This document shows, piece by piece, positions 11,031 to 21,989 of a stretch of DNA of 64,000 nucleotides. The DNA is from Berberis thunbergii. Taxonomy: Eukaryota > Streptophyta > Magnoliopsida > Ranunculales > Berberidaceae. Position 1 is the first letter of the stretch, and each line of letters opens with the position of its first letter. Below the pieces are notes generated by a model. It had not been told where the DNA came from and did no database searches. It was given only the letters and a program-made list of their open reading frames with translations. The stretch is taken from assembly GCA_003290165.1 (NCBI GenBank), contig QNQO01000202.1, forward strand, positions 1 to 64,000, read 5' to 3'. A program made the translations under genes and the position numbers.

Positions 11031-11435
11031 CATCGTCTATCACTTTGATTACGCCGCATAACCATTTTCTACGTATGGTGAAAATTAACGTCCCGTCTCA
11101 CAATGTGACCCTACAATCCTTGTCGTAGCCTACGTTGCCTTCATCACCCTGCTTACCAGTCCACTCACGGGGACCTGCTACGTCTACGTACACGGACACA
11201 CTGTTGACGCTGGCGTGACAGCTCAAATAATGACTTCACTTGTCAGGACCAATCGGCTTCACAATCTCCACGAACATCTCCTCGAAAATCTCACTCTGAT
11301 CGTACGTATGAACAGTGAACAATATCGTACATATAAACAACGTACAATATTATAAGTAATGTCGTCTTCCAAGGAATACTACTGTAAGCTCTGATGAAGA
11401 ATATCACTCCGGCTGAACCCGCTCTGATACCAAAT

Positions 11436-11814
11436 TGTTGAGTATTTCAGCTCTCATGATCAATTACAAACACTAATCTTACATTACAATGACAATATTA
11501 CAACAATACAATACATAAACACATAAATCTCTTACACACACAAATAGCTCATCACTGAGCTTCTCCTCACAATGATCCAAGGCTCACAAGCCTGGATGCC
11601 TCAACCTCAACAATTCTTCCCATATTTATAGTCTCACAATGAAGGTAGATGCAGACTCTAGATAGCCTCAATATTAGACCCTCTAAATTTCTCCAACATG
11701 TTCTACTCTTCTTATTCTAGAGAATTTTCCTCCATCTTCTTTTCTTCTCCATTTTCTCAATTTCTCTAGAGAATTCTTGAAACACCAATCAAGTTGGTGT
11801 TGCTAATTTCAACA
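11436..11814 (-). repeat. TRIM LTR (5' LTR in element orientation) with adjoining PBS
   Basis: Pairs with 10296-10665. On the minus strand it is followed immediately by ATTTGGTATCAGAGCGG, the tRNA-Met type primer-binding site. Confidence 0.9.
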
Positions 11815-11939
11815 TGTTTGTTCGGAACAGGACAAAGTCGAGATGAGGTCTATCTTGTCTCAGCCCCGAACGAACGGAAAGGGATAGGGATGAGGTCCAT
11901 CCCATCCCATCCCATTCCTATCCTACCCCATTCCATGCC

Positions 11940-11991
11940 CACATAATGAGCAAATCCACATATAGGAGCAGGATGAGAATGATAAAGCCAT
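11940..11991 (-). pseudogene. Cysteine protease psi-1, signal-peptide codons and start
   Basis: On the minus strand an ATG (11991-11989) is followed by codons for a signal peptide like MASSFSSC...LCIMC of the other copies, until the hAT-like insertion interrupts at 11939. Confidence 0.82.
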
Positions 11992-12220
11992 AATATGTTC
12001 TATTTAGAGGAGGAGGAGTTGCTGTAAGGAATGAGGGAACTGAGGATGAGCAGAATGTGTACATTCTTGAACCTTATATAGTCATTTTTCTGCCGCCCCT
12101 GTTGTGAGTATCTATCATTTACTTGTATTAATCGCAATTGACTGAAAGAGGGTCGTGCCGGGGAGTCCACATAGTATAAATTGGAATGAACGTTTGTTTG
12201 CTTTCAGATTTCATTATTTT
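11992..12220 (-). promoter_or_regulatory. psi-1 promoter, with TATA box at 12073-12081
   Basis: On the minus strand GACTATATAAGG sits about 90 bp upstream of the ATG, as in the plus-strand copies (13956-13963 and 17192-17199). The match to the psi-2 upstream region (13845-14048) extends about 200 bp, including the GTTTGTTTG/CATTCCA segment. The two promoters therefore form an inverted repeat facing each other. Confidence 0.75.
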
Positions 12221-13235
12221 AATCTCTGTCCAGTGTAGCAAATGCCTGCGGTTGCTAAGTGCCTCTCTTTTGTATTTGAATACAATAATCATCTTTAATT
12301 TGGGCAATATTCTTTCTTCAATATTGACGGATTTTCTGTATTACATTGTGATTGTTTAGTATCAAACTTAGCTTATTCCCTATTCTTTAGTTCCCTTGAT
12401 ACCTCTACGACAGTTTAACATAATGTAGGCACACTAAGCTCCAGGCTAAATCCATATGCAGATGTTTTATCCCTTAAAAAATTTCAGTATGTTGTGAGAA
12501 TGCTTTTCAAGAAGCAAGAGGAATGTAGGGTTCAGAGTCTCAGTGCAACTCGGAACATCAATGCCTTGTCAAAACCACTCATAGCGAAATATCGCTCAGG
12601 TTGGATGTGTAGACATCTATCTGTAATTAAAAACCATGAAAATCAGAGCTAAACATATGGACTTGATCTCATTCTGTTTCATTTTCATTGTGTTCTCTAC
12701 TCCTTTGTTCACTTGTTTTCTTCCAAGTACAAACAATAACCATTATTATAAAGTAACCATTTAAGTTTCAAACTCTGGCTGTTTATGTATGTAATTATAT
12801 ATATATATATTAATAAAAAAATGATGATAAAGTTCACAATCATTCATAAGTTCACTCGTTACATCATCTATAGAACAAAAAACTTGTTTCAAAGTTTCAA
12901 TAAAGAACCTAATTAGTTTTATATTCACCATCTTCAGGTTAGGGAGTAATCTTACAAAGTGTTATGTTACTAAAGTGGTTGCATGATAGACCTGCCATAA
13001 CTTTTCTTCTTCATAATTACCAATCAATCATTTAATCACTCTCATGACCTAATTTATACCTAATATGGGCCCCAGGATGTATGAGAAGTCGTCGTAAATA
13101 ATCGAAAGACAATAAATCACAATATAAAAACCATTGAATGTTAGTACTAATCTAGCATCCATACAAGGTTCTAATAAACATTTGCATTCTACCTGTATTA
13201 TCATCATTAGTTACCTGAATTTATGATTTGTTTTC
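12221..13235. other. Spacer between divergent protease pseudogenes, no gene seen
   Basis: AT-rich DNA with an (AT)n run near 12797-12811 and a CTAATTTCAACT-type composition throughout. I find no coding region, transposon termini or RNA gene. Confidence 0.6.
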
Positions 13236-13566
13236 TTGCTTCGAGAAGACCTTCGAGGAACATATTCCGAGGGAGGCTGTATTGTGTTAACCTCATATTC
13301 TTCTTCAATAGTGTTTTGCCCCTCCTTTGCTGCTTCCACTTCAAGTAAGGCTTTAATTACACAAGATGATATTGCTAGTTTTCTCGATACTTCAAGGGCA
13401 GATCCACTGGCATCTCACGAAATGTATAATGCATAAAAGAGAAATATATCGCAGGGAGCTGAAAATGTTATCATATGGGTTTCCTTCATTTGATATAGAC
13501 ACAATGTTTCAGCGGCTTAGGGCTTCTTACATTAAGGTTCTGATACGTGCTTACATGGATGATTGA
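13236..13566 (+). pseudogene. Unidentified exon-like segment upstream of psi-2
   Basis: Several frames give protein-like text: DDIASFLDTSRADPLASHE, then in another frame KREIYRRELKMLSYGFPS and FDIDTMFQRLRASY. The end of the segment (GTTCTGATACGTGCTTACA) is repeated at 20760-20790, upstream of protease pseudogene psi-3. It may be a relic of a neighbouring gene duplicated together with the protease. I do not recognise the family. Confidence 0.35.
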
Positions 13567-13955
13567 AAGCTATTGAAGTTGGTTTGTTTGTCACTTGGGT
13601 TGTATATACCAGAACACTGGCAATTAAAAACCCGACGAAAACCAGTATTAATAAGACATCATTTTAACCCAATACAATACAGTAAGTAACTCAATCCATA
13701 AAGAAAAAATAGATAACATGCTGCACTAAATTAAATGTTATCATTCTAGTCATACAAGATAGAGATGCACTTAGTTACCACAGGCATCTGCTACGACTAA
13801 ACAAACAGAGACATTGGAATACATAAATTTGAAAACAGACAAACGTTCATTCCAGTTACGCTAATGTGGACTGTCTGTCAGACCCCTCTCCTAATTTATT
13901 ACAATAAACAAGTAAATGATTAATTGGCAGTGATAACAGGGGCAGAAAAAATGAC

Positions 13956-13963
13956 TATATAAG
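13956..13963 (+). promoter_or_regulatory. TATA box of psi-2
   Basis: TATATAAG lies about 93 bp before the ATG at 14049, in the same position as in the intact gene. Confidence 0.7.
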
Positions 13964-14048
13964 GTTTTAAAATGTACACATTCTGCTCATCCTCAGCTGT
14001 CATTTCCTTTATTCCTTACAGTGACTCCTCCACTAAATAAAACGTATA

Positions 14049-15185
14049 ATGGCTTCGTCATTTTCATCATGTCTCCTTTATGCGGCTTTGCTCATTATGT
14101 GTGCATCTCAAGTTATGTCCCTCCGTACACTCCATGATGCTCCTGAGTTATCCATGGCCGAGAGGCATGAGTTGTGGATAGCCCAATACGGGAGTGTACA
14201 AGGATGCTGCTGAGAAACAAAAACGCCTCAACATATTTAGTGCCAACATGGACTTTATAGACTCTCACAACAATGTTGGAAACCGACCATACAAACTAAG
14301 AGTTAATGGTTTTGCGGATCTAAGCAATGAAGAGTTTGTAGCATCTTCCAATGGGTACAAAAGAAGGTCGAACTTGTACAAGTCCAACTCCAACTCCTTC
14401 AAGTATGGAAATGTTACTGCAGTGCCATCTACCATGGATTGGAGAAAGAAAGGAGCTGTTACACCAATCAAGGACCAGGGACAATGTGGTCAGTAATTCA
14501 TGGTTGGGTTAAAATGAAGAATCTTTACTAATTATTATATTTTCTTCCAAAATCTTAACTTACCAAAACAAATACATACATGCAGGATGTTGTTGGGCAT
14601 TTTCTGTAGTTGCAGCTACTGAAGGTATTAACCAGCTCACCACAGGTAAGTTGATCTCCTTGTCCGAGCAAGAGCTAGTTGACTGTGACACAAGTAGCGA
14701 GGATCAAGGTTGTGATGGTGGACTAATGGAAGATGCCTTTGAATTCATCCAACAAAATGGTGGTCTCACACTGTATCTCAGTACCCTTACAAAGGAGTAG
14801 ATGACACTTGCAATAAGAAGGCGGCATCTTCCCATGCTGCCAAGATTACTGGTCATGAAGTTGTACCTGCCAACAGTGAGGAAGCACTACTGAAAGCTGT
14901 TGCTAACCAATCAATCTCTGTTTCAATTGACGCTAGTGGTTCTGCTTTTCAGTTTTACTCAAGTGGTGTATTTACTGGAGATTGCGGAACTGACCTAGAC
15001 CATGGTGTTAACGCTGTTGGTTATGGGTCAACCAGTGATGGCACCAAGTACTGGTTGGTCAAGAACTCATGGGGAACTCAATGGGGTCAGGACTGTTATA
15101 TAATGATGGAACGAGATATTGCCGCCAAGGAAGGTCTCTGCAGGGTTGCCATGGATTCTTCATTTCTTCTTACCCTACTGCATAA
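14049..15185 (+). pseudogene. Cysteine protease psi-2 (SAG12/SAG39-type, frameshifted)
   Basis: Two exons, 14049-14488 and 14586-15185, copy the structure of the intact gene, with donor GTCAGT and acceptor TGCAG. Signal peptide, prodomain, GCCWAF with the catalytic Cys, SEQELVDCD, the DHG His and the NSWG Asn are all still present. Three changes break the frame. There is a 2-base loss in exon 1 after QYG (about 14190), a 1-base loss after GGLT (about 14770), and an 8-base gain near 15160 that destroys the SSYPTA C-terminus. G-to-C changes also occur near the end (QDCYI for QEGYI). It is recent, since most residues are unchanged. A sequencing error at all three sites is unlikely. Confidence 0.88.
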
Positions 15186-17191
15186 ATGTAATTCACTCTT
15201 TTGCTTGCTTATATTTCTGGAATGAGCTTTTATGTATTAAGCTTTATGTAAATCGTCAGATCACTAATCTACTACAATCAAAGTGCATGATAATTACCAA
15301 GTCGCAATGTTTCCTTTATACAGTTTCAGATGTACCCATATTATAGAAGACTGTAAATCTTCTAGTTGTAATGTTGTAATTATAGAATCCAATTCCAATT
15401 ACATCCAACTAATTCATGCAGGAGCAGATGACCTTGGACATATTTATTTACTCATGTTGATGTTGTCATTCAAAATGACCTGATCATGTCATATAGTAAA
15501 ATAAAAATGAGGCACTGTGTCAAGGGAGAAGGTTATAAAAGAAAAGACTCCGCGATTAGGCAGGAAATTATTTAATGCAGAGTGGTAAAGTAGGTGAGCG
15601 ATGGAGCACAATGTTAGTAAGTCAAGCATTGTGTATACTGAAGATTCTTGGATCCCTAGGGATCTAAGGTGCAGGCAGGTAAGTGTAAAGTCTATATATG
15701 TCCACTAGTTGTCTAATACGGTTCAGTCAATGGTGAAACAAAAAAAAACTTACAGTTTAACATATACTTTGGCAGATTATGGCATACCATCACCTTCTAA
15801 TTAACCAGAGTTTGCTAATGTGGGAATAGTTAAGATAATAACATACCATTAGCAGTTGTGTTTAAACTCTCTTGACAAATACTGGACACCGCTTTGCCAA
15901 ATGAATCTTCACATCACTGCAACCACATAACTGGTGAATTAGTATTCCAATTTTTCAGAAAATATTAAAAATGGATCAACAACCATTTCCCTTGAAATAC
16001 GGTCTACAACCCATTTATGACGCAGGCAAAACCAAATCCTTGATGTGTGTCGCAATATTATTATAATTAACAAGGGGTGTAAAATGTGCCTTGGGAGGGG
16101 ATTAGATACTTACAATATATCTACCATTACGGAAAGGACAACTGAAGATATCTAATTTATCGATCCTCTTCTTTGGTTTGCACTTCACTTCCGTTTCCCC
16201 ATGGTTCAACTCAAGTTCTCTCTTGCAGTGAAACTGGTTCAACATAAGCCCATAAGTGAGCCAACAAAACATGTGGCTTTAAGTTTACACGCGTAGTGTA
16301 AAATCCATTTACACACTATAACAGCTAGTGTTCAGCAAAAAATTGCAAATACATGCACACGTATAGAGCCATTAGAAATTTCCAAAAAATCACAGAGCAT
16401 ACATCAATCATTAATTTGCAACAATGGTTATTTCAATTGCATGAAGAATTTCTAATTAATTATCTTAATTGAGATTTTTTTTAATAGTTTTTTTCAATCT
16501 CTGATATTGGACACGTATTGTCTCAATTTTGAGACAGCAGATTTCTCCGTTTCTGTTAGAACCTTGAACTTGTTTAACCTACATTGTCATCTCAAGAGGG
16601 AACTATTTTTTACCTTTACCCCCTTGTTTTTGTACAGAACCATTACCACTTTTATTCAATATATACTTCTCAAAATACTAAGTGTTGAGTCTTCTCTTGT
16701 TCTTGACTGCAAAGGCAACATAAGGATACTGTCTTGCGTCAATAGGGCATTCATTGTAATTTTCCAGTAGAATCTATTTGGTAAGTTTGGATGTATTATG
16801 TGGGTTGGGGGGGTGGATTTGCAATTAAAAACACACGTAACTCCTAGTTAATAGAAAACATGACTAACTATTTTTCCAACAAATATACTATATGGTGGAT
16901 TGATTGTTATTTGATTTTTTGTTATGTTCTCTACTGGTCTGTTTTATGTGCAGACAAGAAATGATTAAACATTATAAATTAGATTAAACTATGATAGCAC
17001 ATACCAAAAGAAAGGTGAAACCCAATATTAGTCACCACATGCATTTGCTAAACTAAATAAAGACTTTAAAATAGTGAAGTTTGAAGAAAACAAACAAGCA
17101 TTCATTCCAATTATGCAACGGTAGACTACCCGGCACGCCACTATCATGCAAGTAAATAAGGTTGGGGAGTGAAAGCAGGGCAGAATATGAC
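15186..17191. other. Intergenic region between psi-2 and the intact protease, no gene seen
   Basis: The first 200 bp are the protease 3' UTR, shared with 18422-18560 and 42367-42840. The rest is AT-rich. A segment at about 15850-16260 resembles 43080-43640 (see separate entry). No transposon ends are visible. Confidence 0.6.
16115..16275 (-). other. Conserved unidentified segment, copy 1 (paired with 43455-43630)
   Basis: On the minus strand a region around GGGGAAACGGAAGTGAAG and AAGAAGAGGATCGATAAA resembles the segment at 43455-43630, and both end in a good donor (TTGTAAGTATC here, ATGTAAGTATAT there). The open frame contains IFSCPF here and VFNCPF there. It lies about 1 kb downstream of a protease copy in both places, so it is part of the duplicated unit. 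It may be a lost exon of a neighbouring gene. Family unknown. Confidence 0.4.
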
Positions 17192-17199
17192 TATATAAG
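17192..17199 (+). promoter_or_regulatory. TATA box of the intact cysteine protease
   Basis: TATATAAG lies about 93 bp before the start codon, preceded by GGGGAGTGAAAGCAGGGCAG, and is conserved in the psi-1 and psi-2 promoters. The leader between them is short and CT-rich. Confidence 0.75.
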
Positions 17200-17284
17200 C
17201 TTCAACAATGCATACAATCTTCTCATCTTCAGTTCCATTATTCCTTAATCAAGGCAACTCCTCCTCCTCTTAATACAACATACC

Positions 17285-18421
17285 ATGGCTTCATCATCAT
17301 CATCATCATCATGTCTAGTGTATGCGGTTTTGCTTCTTATGTGTGCATCTCAAGTTATGTCCCTCCGTACACTCCATGATACTCCTGAGTTATCCATGGC
17401 TGAGAGGCACGAGTTGTGGATGGCCCAGTATGGGAAAGTGTACAAGGATGCCGCTGAGAAACAAAAACGCCTAAACATATTTAGCACCAACATGGAATTT
17501 ATAGACTCTCACAACAATATTGGAAACCGACTATACAAAGTAAGTGTTAATGGCTTTGCAGATCTAACCAATGAAGAGTTTGTGGCAACTCAGAATGGGT
17601 ACAGAAGAAGGTCGAACTCATACAGGTCCAACTCCAACTCCTTCAAGTATGAAAATGTTACCACAGTGCCATCAACCATAGACTGGAGAAAGAAAGGAGC
17701 AGTTACCCCCATCAAGGACCAAGGACAATGCGGTACATAATTTATTACGAGGCAAAAGAAGAATCTTGACTTAATTACTATATTATCTTCCAAAATCTTG
17801 ACTTACCAAAACAAATACATGCATGCAGGATGTTGTTGGGCATTTTCTGCAGTGGCAGCTACTGAAGGTATTAACCAACTAACCACAGGTAAGTTGATCT
17901 CGTTGTCTGAGCAAGAGCTAGTTGACTGTGACACCAGCGGTGAGGATCAGGGTTGCGATGGTGGACTCATGGAAGATGCCTTTGCTTTCATCCAACAAAA
18001 TGGTGGTCTCACAACTGAATCTCTCTACCCTTACAAAGGAGTTGACAACACTTGCAATAAGAAGGCGGCATCTTCCCATGCTGCCAAGATCAATGGTCAT
18101 GAGGTTGTGCCTGCCAACAGTGAGGAAGCATTATTGAAGGCTGTTGCTAACCAACCAATTTCTGTTTCTATTGATGCTAGCGGTTCTGCTTTCCAATTTT
18201 ACTCAAGTGGCGTATTTACTGGAGATTGTGGAACTGACCTAGACCATGGTGTTACCGCTGTCGGTTATGGGACAACTAGTGATGGCACCAAGTATTGGTT
18301 GGTCAAGAACTCATGGGGCACTCAATGGGGTCAGGAAGGGTATATAATGATGGAACGGGATATTGCCGCCAAAGAAGGTATCTGCGGGATTGCCATGGAT
18401 TCTTCTTACCCTACTGCATAA
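17285..18421 (+). CDS. Papain-like cysteine protease, SAG12/SAG39 type (intact, two exons)
   Basis: Exons 17285-17732 and 17829-18421 (donor GTACAT, acceptor TGCAG) join in the codon for Gly150 and encode 346 residues, the usual length for family C1A. Residues 1-26 are a signal peptide. The prodomain shows the ERFNIN pattern (about 39-77) and a VNGFADLT motif (88-95). The mature enzyme should start near Val128 (VPSTIDWR). Catalytic residues are in place: oxyanion Gln146, Cys152 in CGCCWAF, His289 in DHG and Asn310 in NSWG. There is no C-terminal granulin domain. Such enzymes enter the secretory path and degrade proteins in vacuoles, often in senescing leaves; that role is inferred from the family. 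The ATG is the first after the TATA box and matches the paralogues. This is the only complete member of a cluster whose other copies are broken. Confidence 0.95.
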
Positions 18422-19363
18422 ATGTAATTACTCTTTTGCTTGCCTACTGTTGTTTGTGAATGAAATTTTATGTAATCTAGCTCTTTGTAAATTGTAAGGT
18501 CTTTATACTACAATCAAAGTGCATCATAGTTACCAAGTTGCAATGTGTTCTTTTTACTTTTTCAAGATTCATGTGCATAAGTCCTATACATCTAGTTATC
18601 CGATAAACAATATAACTGCTGTGATAGAAAAATCTACACAGCATAAACTAAATTTTAGTAATAGCATTAATGTAGATTAAGGAACAATCTACACTTATCA
18701 CAAAGGGATAGTTCATGCATATACAAAGACATGGTTACATCCCAAATTAACTTAATTTATCCTAAGCTGCCGTGTGTTTCTTCACAATGCTCTATCCAAC
18801 ACTTCTGCTGGCTTCACTGGGCCTTTTCATATCATTGGGGACAGACGCATTGAAAAATTCACAAAATTCTCAGTTATGGACTGGGCATAATCTTCCAAGT
18901 TGTTAACACTCTCACACTCGTCAATATACTAGCTATATAAATCTCCGGGTCACTTAATTTTGAAAATATAAAGAAAATACCCCTCAGCATACTGTATCCC
19001 TGCGCCATTTTTTTGGAATTGGTTGAATATTCACATTTCCATGCAACAGAGTAAGATGATGCTAACAACTATTTGTTAATTTGTTTAATGAAATTGATCA
19101 TTCCATGACAAGAGTATCGCTGGGGCAACTAATCAGAATCAAACCAGGGGATGGAAGAGACTTTTCTTTTTTTTTGGAAAGCCAGCAGGGTTTTGAGGAT
19201 CCCAAACCTTATCATTAAAAATGAGAGCATAAAAGAACATCAAAATGGAGGAAACTTATACTTCAGCACACTCAATTTGTTTTTGAAAGTACTAACACAT
19301 CAATTCAATGAGCGCTCCCTTGAACATATTTAAGAAACATAGAGTTTGAGTAAAGTTCGGTAA
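18422..19363. other. Downstream of the intact protease, no gene seen
   Basis: The 3' UTR extends to about 18560, with an AATGAAATTTTATGTAA region as a possible polyadenylation signal. The remainder is AT-rich unique-looking sequence with no supportable gene. Confidence 0.6.
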
Positions 19364-19372
19364 CACCAGGAA

Positions 19373-19562
19373 GAGTAATTCTAGCTGGCCTGGGTTTCCA
19401 GCCTGGGTTGACTGCCTGGGCGGGTGAATTTACACTTTTACCCCCTCCTTTTTAAACACTTTTTTCAAAAAGGTTGTTAAAGAGGGGGGGGGGGGCAAAA
19501 ATGTAAATTCGCCCCCCAGACAGTCAACCCTGGCTGGAAACCCAGGCCATTTAGAATTTCTG
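19373..19562. mobile_element. Mutator-type hairpin MITE, family copy 1
   Basis: This 190-bp near-perfect fold-back starts GAGTAATTCTAGCTGGCC and ends with the inverse, CCATTTAGAATTTCTG. It is flanked by the 9-bp duplication CACCAGGAA/CACTAGGAA (19364-19372 and 19563-19571). The arms continue through GGTTGACTGCCTGG to a centre of C-rich and G-rich runs. The second copy is at 58260-58448. A 9-bp duplication points to Mutator transposase. No gene is inside. Confidence 0.85.
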
Positions 19563-19571
19563 CACTAGGAA

Positions 19572-20349
19572 CAATTCTAGAAGTTAAAAATTGTCTATTT
19601 GCATCTTTTGATGGGGTATCGGTGTAGATAATTGTGTGTGCAACTCTGGTGCATATCTTGTAGGTTGCCGCCTCTTGTATCTGTAAAAGAGATTGTATTC
19701 ACATCAAAAACACAATTTCATTAATAGCACATATCCAAACTCATGTCTCACTAAGGCGATGTGAGACTATAATCTTCCTAGTAGCCTGTCAGCATTTGAT
19801 TTCGCACATACATGGTAGCCAATCAGTCAGCCTTTGAGCCCGCCCACACACGGAACTGTCAACCTCAGAGTCTGTCCACACATGGTAACTCGTCAACCTC
19901 AGAACCCGCCCACTCAGGGTGTTATAGCTGAGTTCATCAAAACCTATGAAATGCACACACTATAAAGTGTTTTGGCACACAATCTCGGCAAGCCAAGGAA
20001 TTCAACAAGAATAGGAAAATGGGAAACCATCAAGAAGAACAAATTAGCTTGAAGCAAAATGGGCGGGGGAAATTATTTTAGTCCCAATTTGAGTTCATAT
20101 CTATTTGGAGCTCTTTTCTAATTTTGCTTATATTTTAAAGAAAAACAGGTGGTCAGGCATGATCTACATTTAAGGATGCTTGAATAGATGATGCATGCAT
20201 ATGAAGAAGTTAATTCTAAAAACGTCCATCTCGAAATCTCCATGTCAGCAAATTATTTGCTGGATCTAGTCCCTAGCTTAGAGCTCCATGAGTTATTCTT
20301 AGCTCACGTGTTGAGGACTAGGAAAAGTTCATTTTTTGTTTTGATATTA
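19572..20349. other. Gene-free stretch with short imperfect repeats
   Basis: At 19795-19925 three imperfect units of about 35 bp are built on CCTCAGAACCCGCCCACACA and TGGTAACTCGTCAA. The rest shows no gene or transposon ends. Confidence 0.5.
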
Positions 20350-20650
20350 GGTTGTGTTTAGTTGCATGGAATTCTTTGATATGAGAATTCATGAGAAGAC
20401 TCTTATATTTTAGGTTAAATTGATGTATCACTTCACATCCATCATTTGATTTTGTAATTAATGGTGAGAATGAAAATTCCATGAACATGAAAATCCTACT
20501 CTTTGATCTCCCAAGGCATGCGATTCTCATGTTCATGAGACTATCATTCCCAACATTGATAACAAAATCAAATTATGTATATAAAGTTATACATCAAATT
20601 AACCTAAAATATAGAGGTCCCTTCATAGATTGAATGCAACCAAACACACC
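20350..20650. mobile_element. Tourist-like MITE (PIF/Harbinger type)
   Basis: A 301-bp fold-back begins GGTTGTGTTTAGTTGCAT and ends ATGCAACCAAACACACC. The arms stay complementary far inwards (TAGGTTAAATTGATGTAT against ATACATCAAATTAACCTA). Flanks TTA and ATA are close to the TTA/TAA duplication typical of Tourist elements. No coding capacity. Confidence 0.75.
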
Positions 20651-20689
20651 ATAAATTTAAAATTATTAATATAGAGGTTTGGGGATCTA

Positions 20690-20825
20690 ATTTATTCAAG
20701 GCTTCTTTCATTAGATGTAGAAATATCGTTTGAGTTGCTCAATGCTTGCTACTTTAAAGGTGGGTCTGATACGTGCTTACAAGGATGAAACAAAGCTATG
20801 GAACTTTGTTTGTTTGTCAAAGCCA
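20690..20825 (+). repeat. Duplicated upstream segment, counterpart of 13495-13615
   Basis: CTGATACGTGCTTACAAGG and GGTTTGTTTGTCA-like sequence match the stretch near 13540-13600. Both lie upstream of a protease copy, so this marks the extent of the ancient tandem duplication. Confidence 0.5.
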
Positions 20826-20900
20826 ATAAAATAGGAATCTCCACTAGTTTAGATGTGTTTCAGATCTTTGATAATTAAAAGCTCGATTTCATAAAATATA

Positions 20901-21617
20901 GGGTTATTTTTCATTTGACTCGCATTTGTTTATGTCTATTCCTCTTTGACCTTCACTTGTTCTTATATTTTAGTCTAACACTCATGACCATCTGTTCAAG
21001 GATGTTGACTAACAAATTTCATCCAATTTTTCTAAATTGTCAAACTTATCCTCATTTGTATATATCCATTATCTCTCCACTAATTATTTATTTGAAATTC
21101 TAATCCATCTCCTCGTCACGTCATCAACAGTTTTATTAAAATCCAGAGAGTACGACCTCAATTATCTGAAGTCCACAAAATAGTTTGAATAATTTGAAAT
21201 TAAACCTATTAAAATTTGTAATTTCTTAATTATAATTTCATTATTACTACATTGTTTGTGTTAATTAACAAATAATGTAAGTTTGTGGGGTGAGAGAGGT
21301 TAAAAAAAAAACGGTGTTCACGTTGAGAGGGTGATTTTGTGGGGGGAGAGATTTAAATTAAAAAAAAGATAGTGGGTGCGGTGGAGGGAGGAGAGAGATT
21401 AAAAAAAAGAGTGGGTAAGATTGTAGGAATAAAAAAGAAAATAAAAGTGTTTGATTTAGAAAATTACGTGAGGATAAGTTTATCATTTTTAAAAAATTGA
21501 ATGAAATTTTTTAGTCAATACCCTTGAACAAAGGGTCATGAATATTAAATTGGAATAAAATATCAAATAGAAAAAAAAATAAACATAAATAAATGGAGAC
21601 CAAATAGAAAATTACCC
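20901..21617. mobile_element. Fold-back Mutator-like element with long inverted arms
   Basis: A 717-bp element starting GGGTTATTTTTC and ending GAAAATTACCC is flanked by a perfect 9-bp duplication, TAAAATATA (20892-20900 and 21618-21626). The terminal inverted repeats extend about 165 bp, for example GACTAACAAATTTCATCCAA against the inverse of TTGAATGAAATTTTTTAGTC. Long arms and 9-bp duplications are typical of Mutator-like elements. No transposase; the interior is purine-rich AT DNA. Confidence 0.88.
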
Positions 21618-21989
21618 TAAAATATAACATATTAGATATAAAGCTTGAAACAACAATTTAAAGCCCCAAACTCCCTAAAGAGTGCAGTTGTTCAAACTAT
21701 GATTGCAGATAAACTTGATAAATTGGATTATAATTCGATAGTGCTTAACTTACCAATTAAGTGAAGCAACAGAGAAGCACTACGTATCTTTTACTCTAAG
21801 TAAAGACTTCAAGATATTGAAAATTTGAAACAAAAACTATGAATGAAATTTGAAAACAAAGAAACAAGCAAACAAACATTCATTTCAATTATACTATTGT
21901 GGACTCCACGGCACAACCGTCTCTCTAAGGTATACAAGTAAATAATTGATAGTGACAGCAGGGGACATAATTTTGACTATATATATACG

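Larger units (their letters stand above)
10296..11814 (-). mobile_element. TRIM (terminal-repeat retrotransposon in miniature), minus strand
   Basis: Two direct repeats of about 370-380 bp (10296-10665 and 11436-11814) begin TGTTGA and end TCAACA and are nearly identical. Next to the right-hand LTR, on the minus strand, lies TTGGTATCAGAGC (11421-11434), the primer-binding site for initiator tRNA-Met. The 770-bp interior has no gag or pol. The flanks CGTTC and TGTTT are a poor 5-bp target duplication. A tiny element with LTRs and PBS but no proteins is the definition of a TRIM. Confidence 0.9.
9662..11939. mobile_element. hAT-like insertion in psi-1 exon 1 (hosting a TRIM)
   Basis: Protease exon 1 stops at about 9661 and resumes at about 11940, so this block is an insertion. 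Its two arms (9662-10295 and 11815-11939) begin, read inwards, with GTGG(A/G)CAT and are followed on both sides by GGGATGGGAT-type repeats, a pattern seen at the ends of many plant hAT elements. I cannot define an 8-bp target duplication; a few host bases seem lost. No transposase is visible. Assignment to hAT is tentative, while the insertion itself is clear. Confidence 0.55.

Noticed and set aside
10645..11128. 141-codon open frame in the TRIM
   Set aside because: Lies over LTR end and hairpin repeats rich in CACA; TRIMs encode no proteins.
14049..15185. psi-2 as a working protease
   Set aside because: Three independent frame-breaking indels, one of which removes the normal C-terminus.
15119..16770. 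Short open frames between psi-2 and the intact gene
   Set aside because: AT-rich, without homology, splice signals or conservation.
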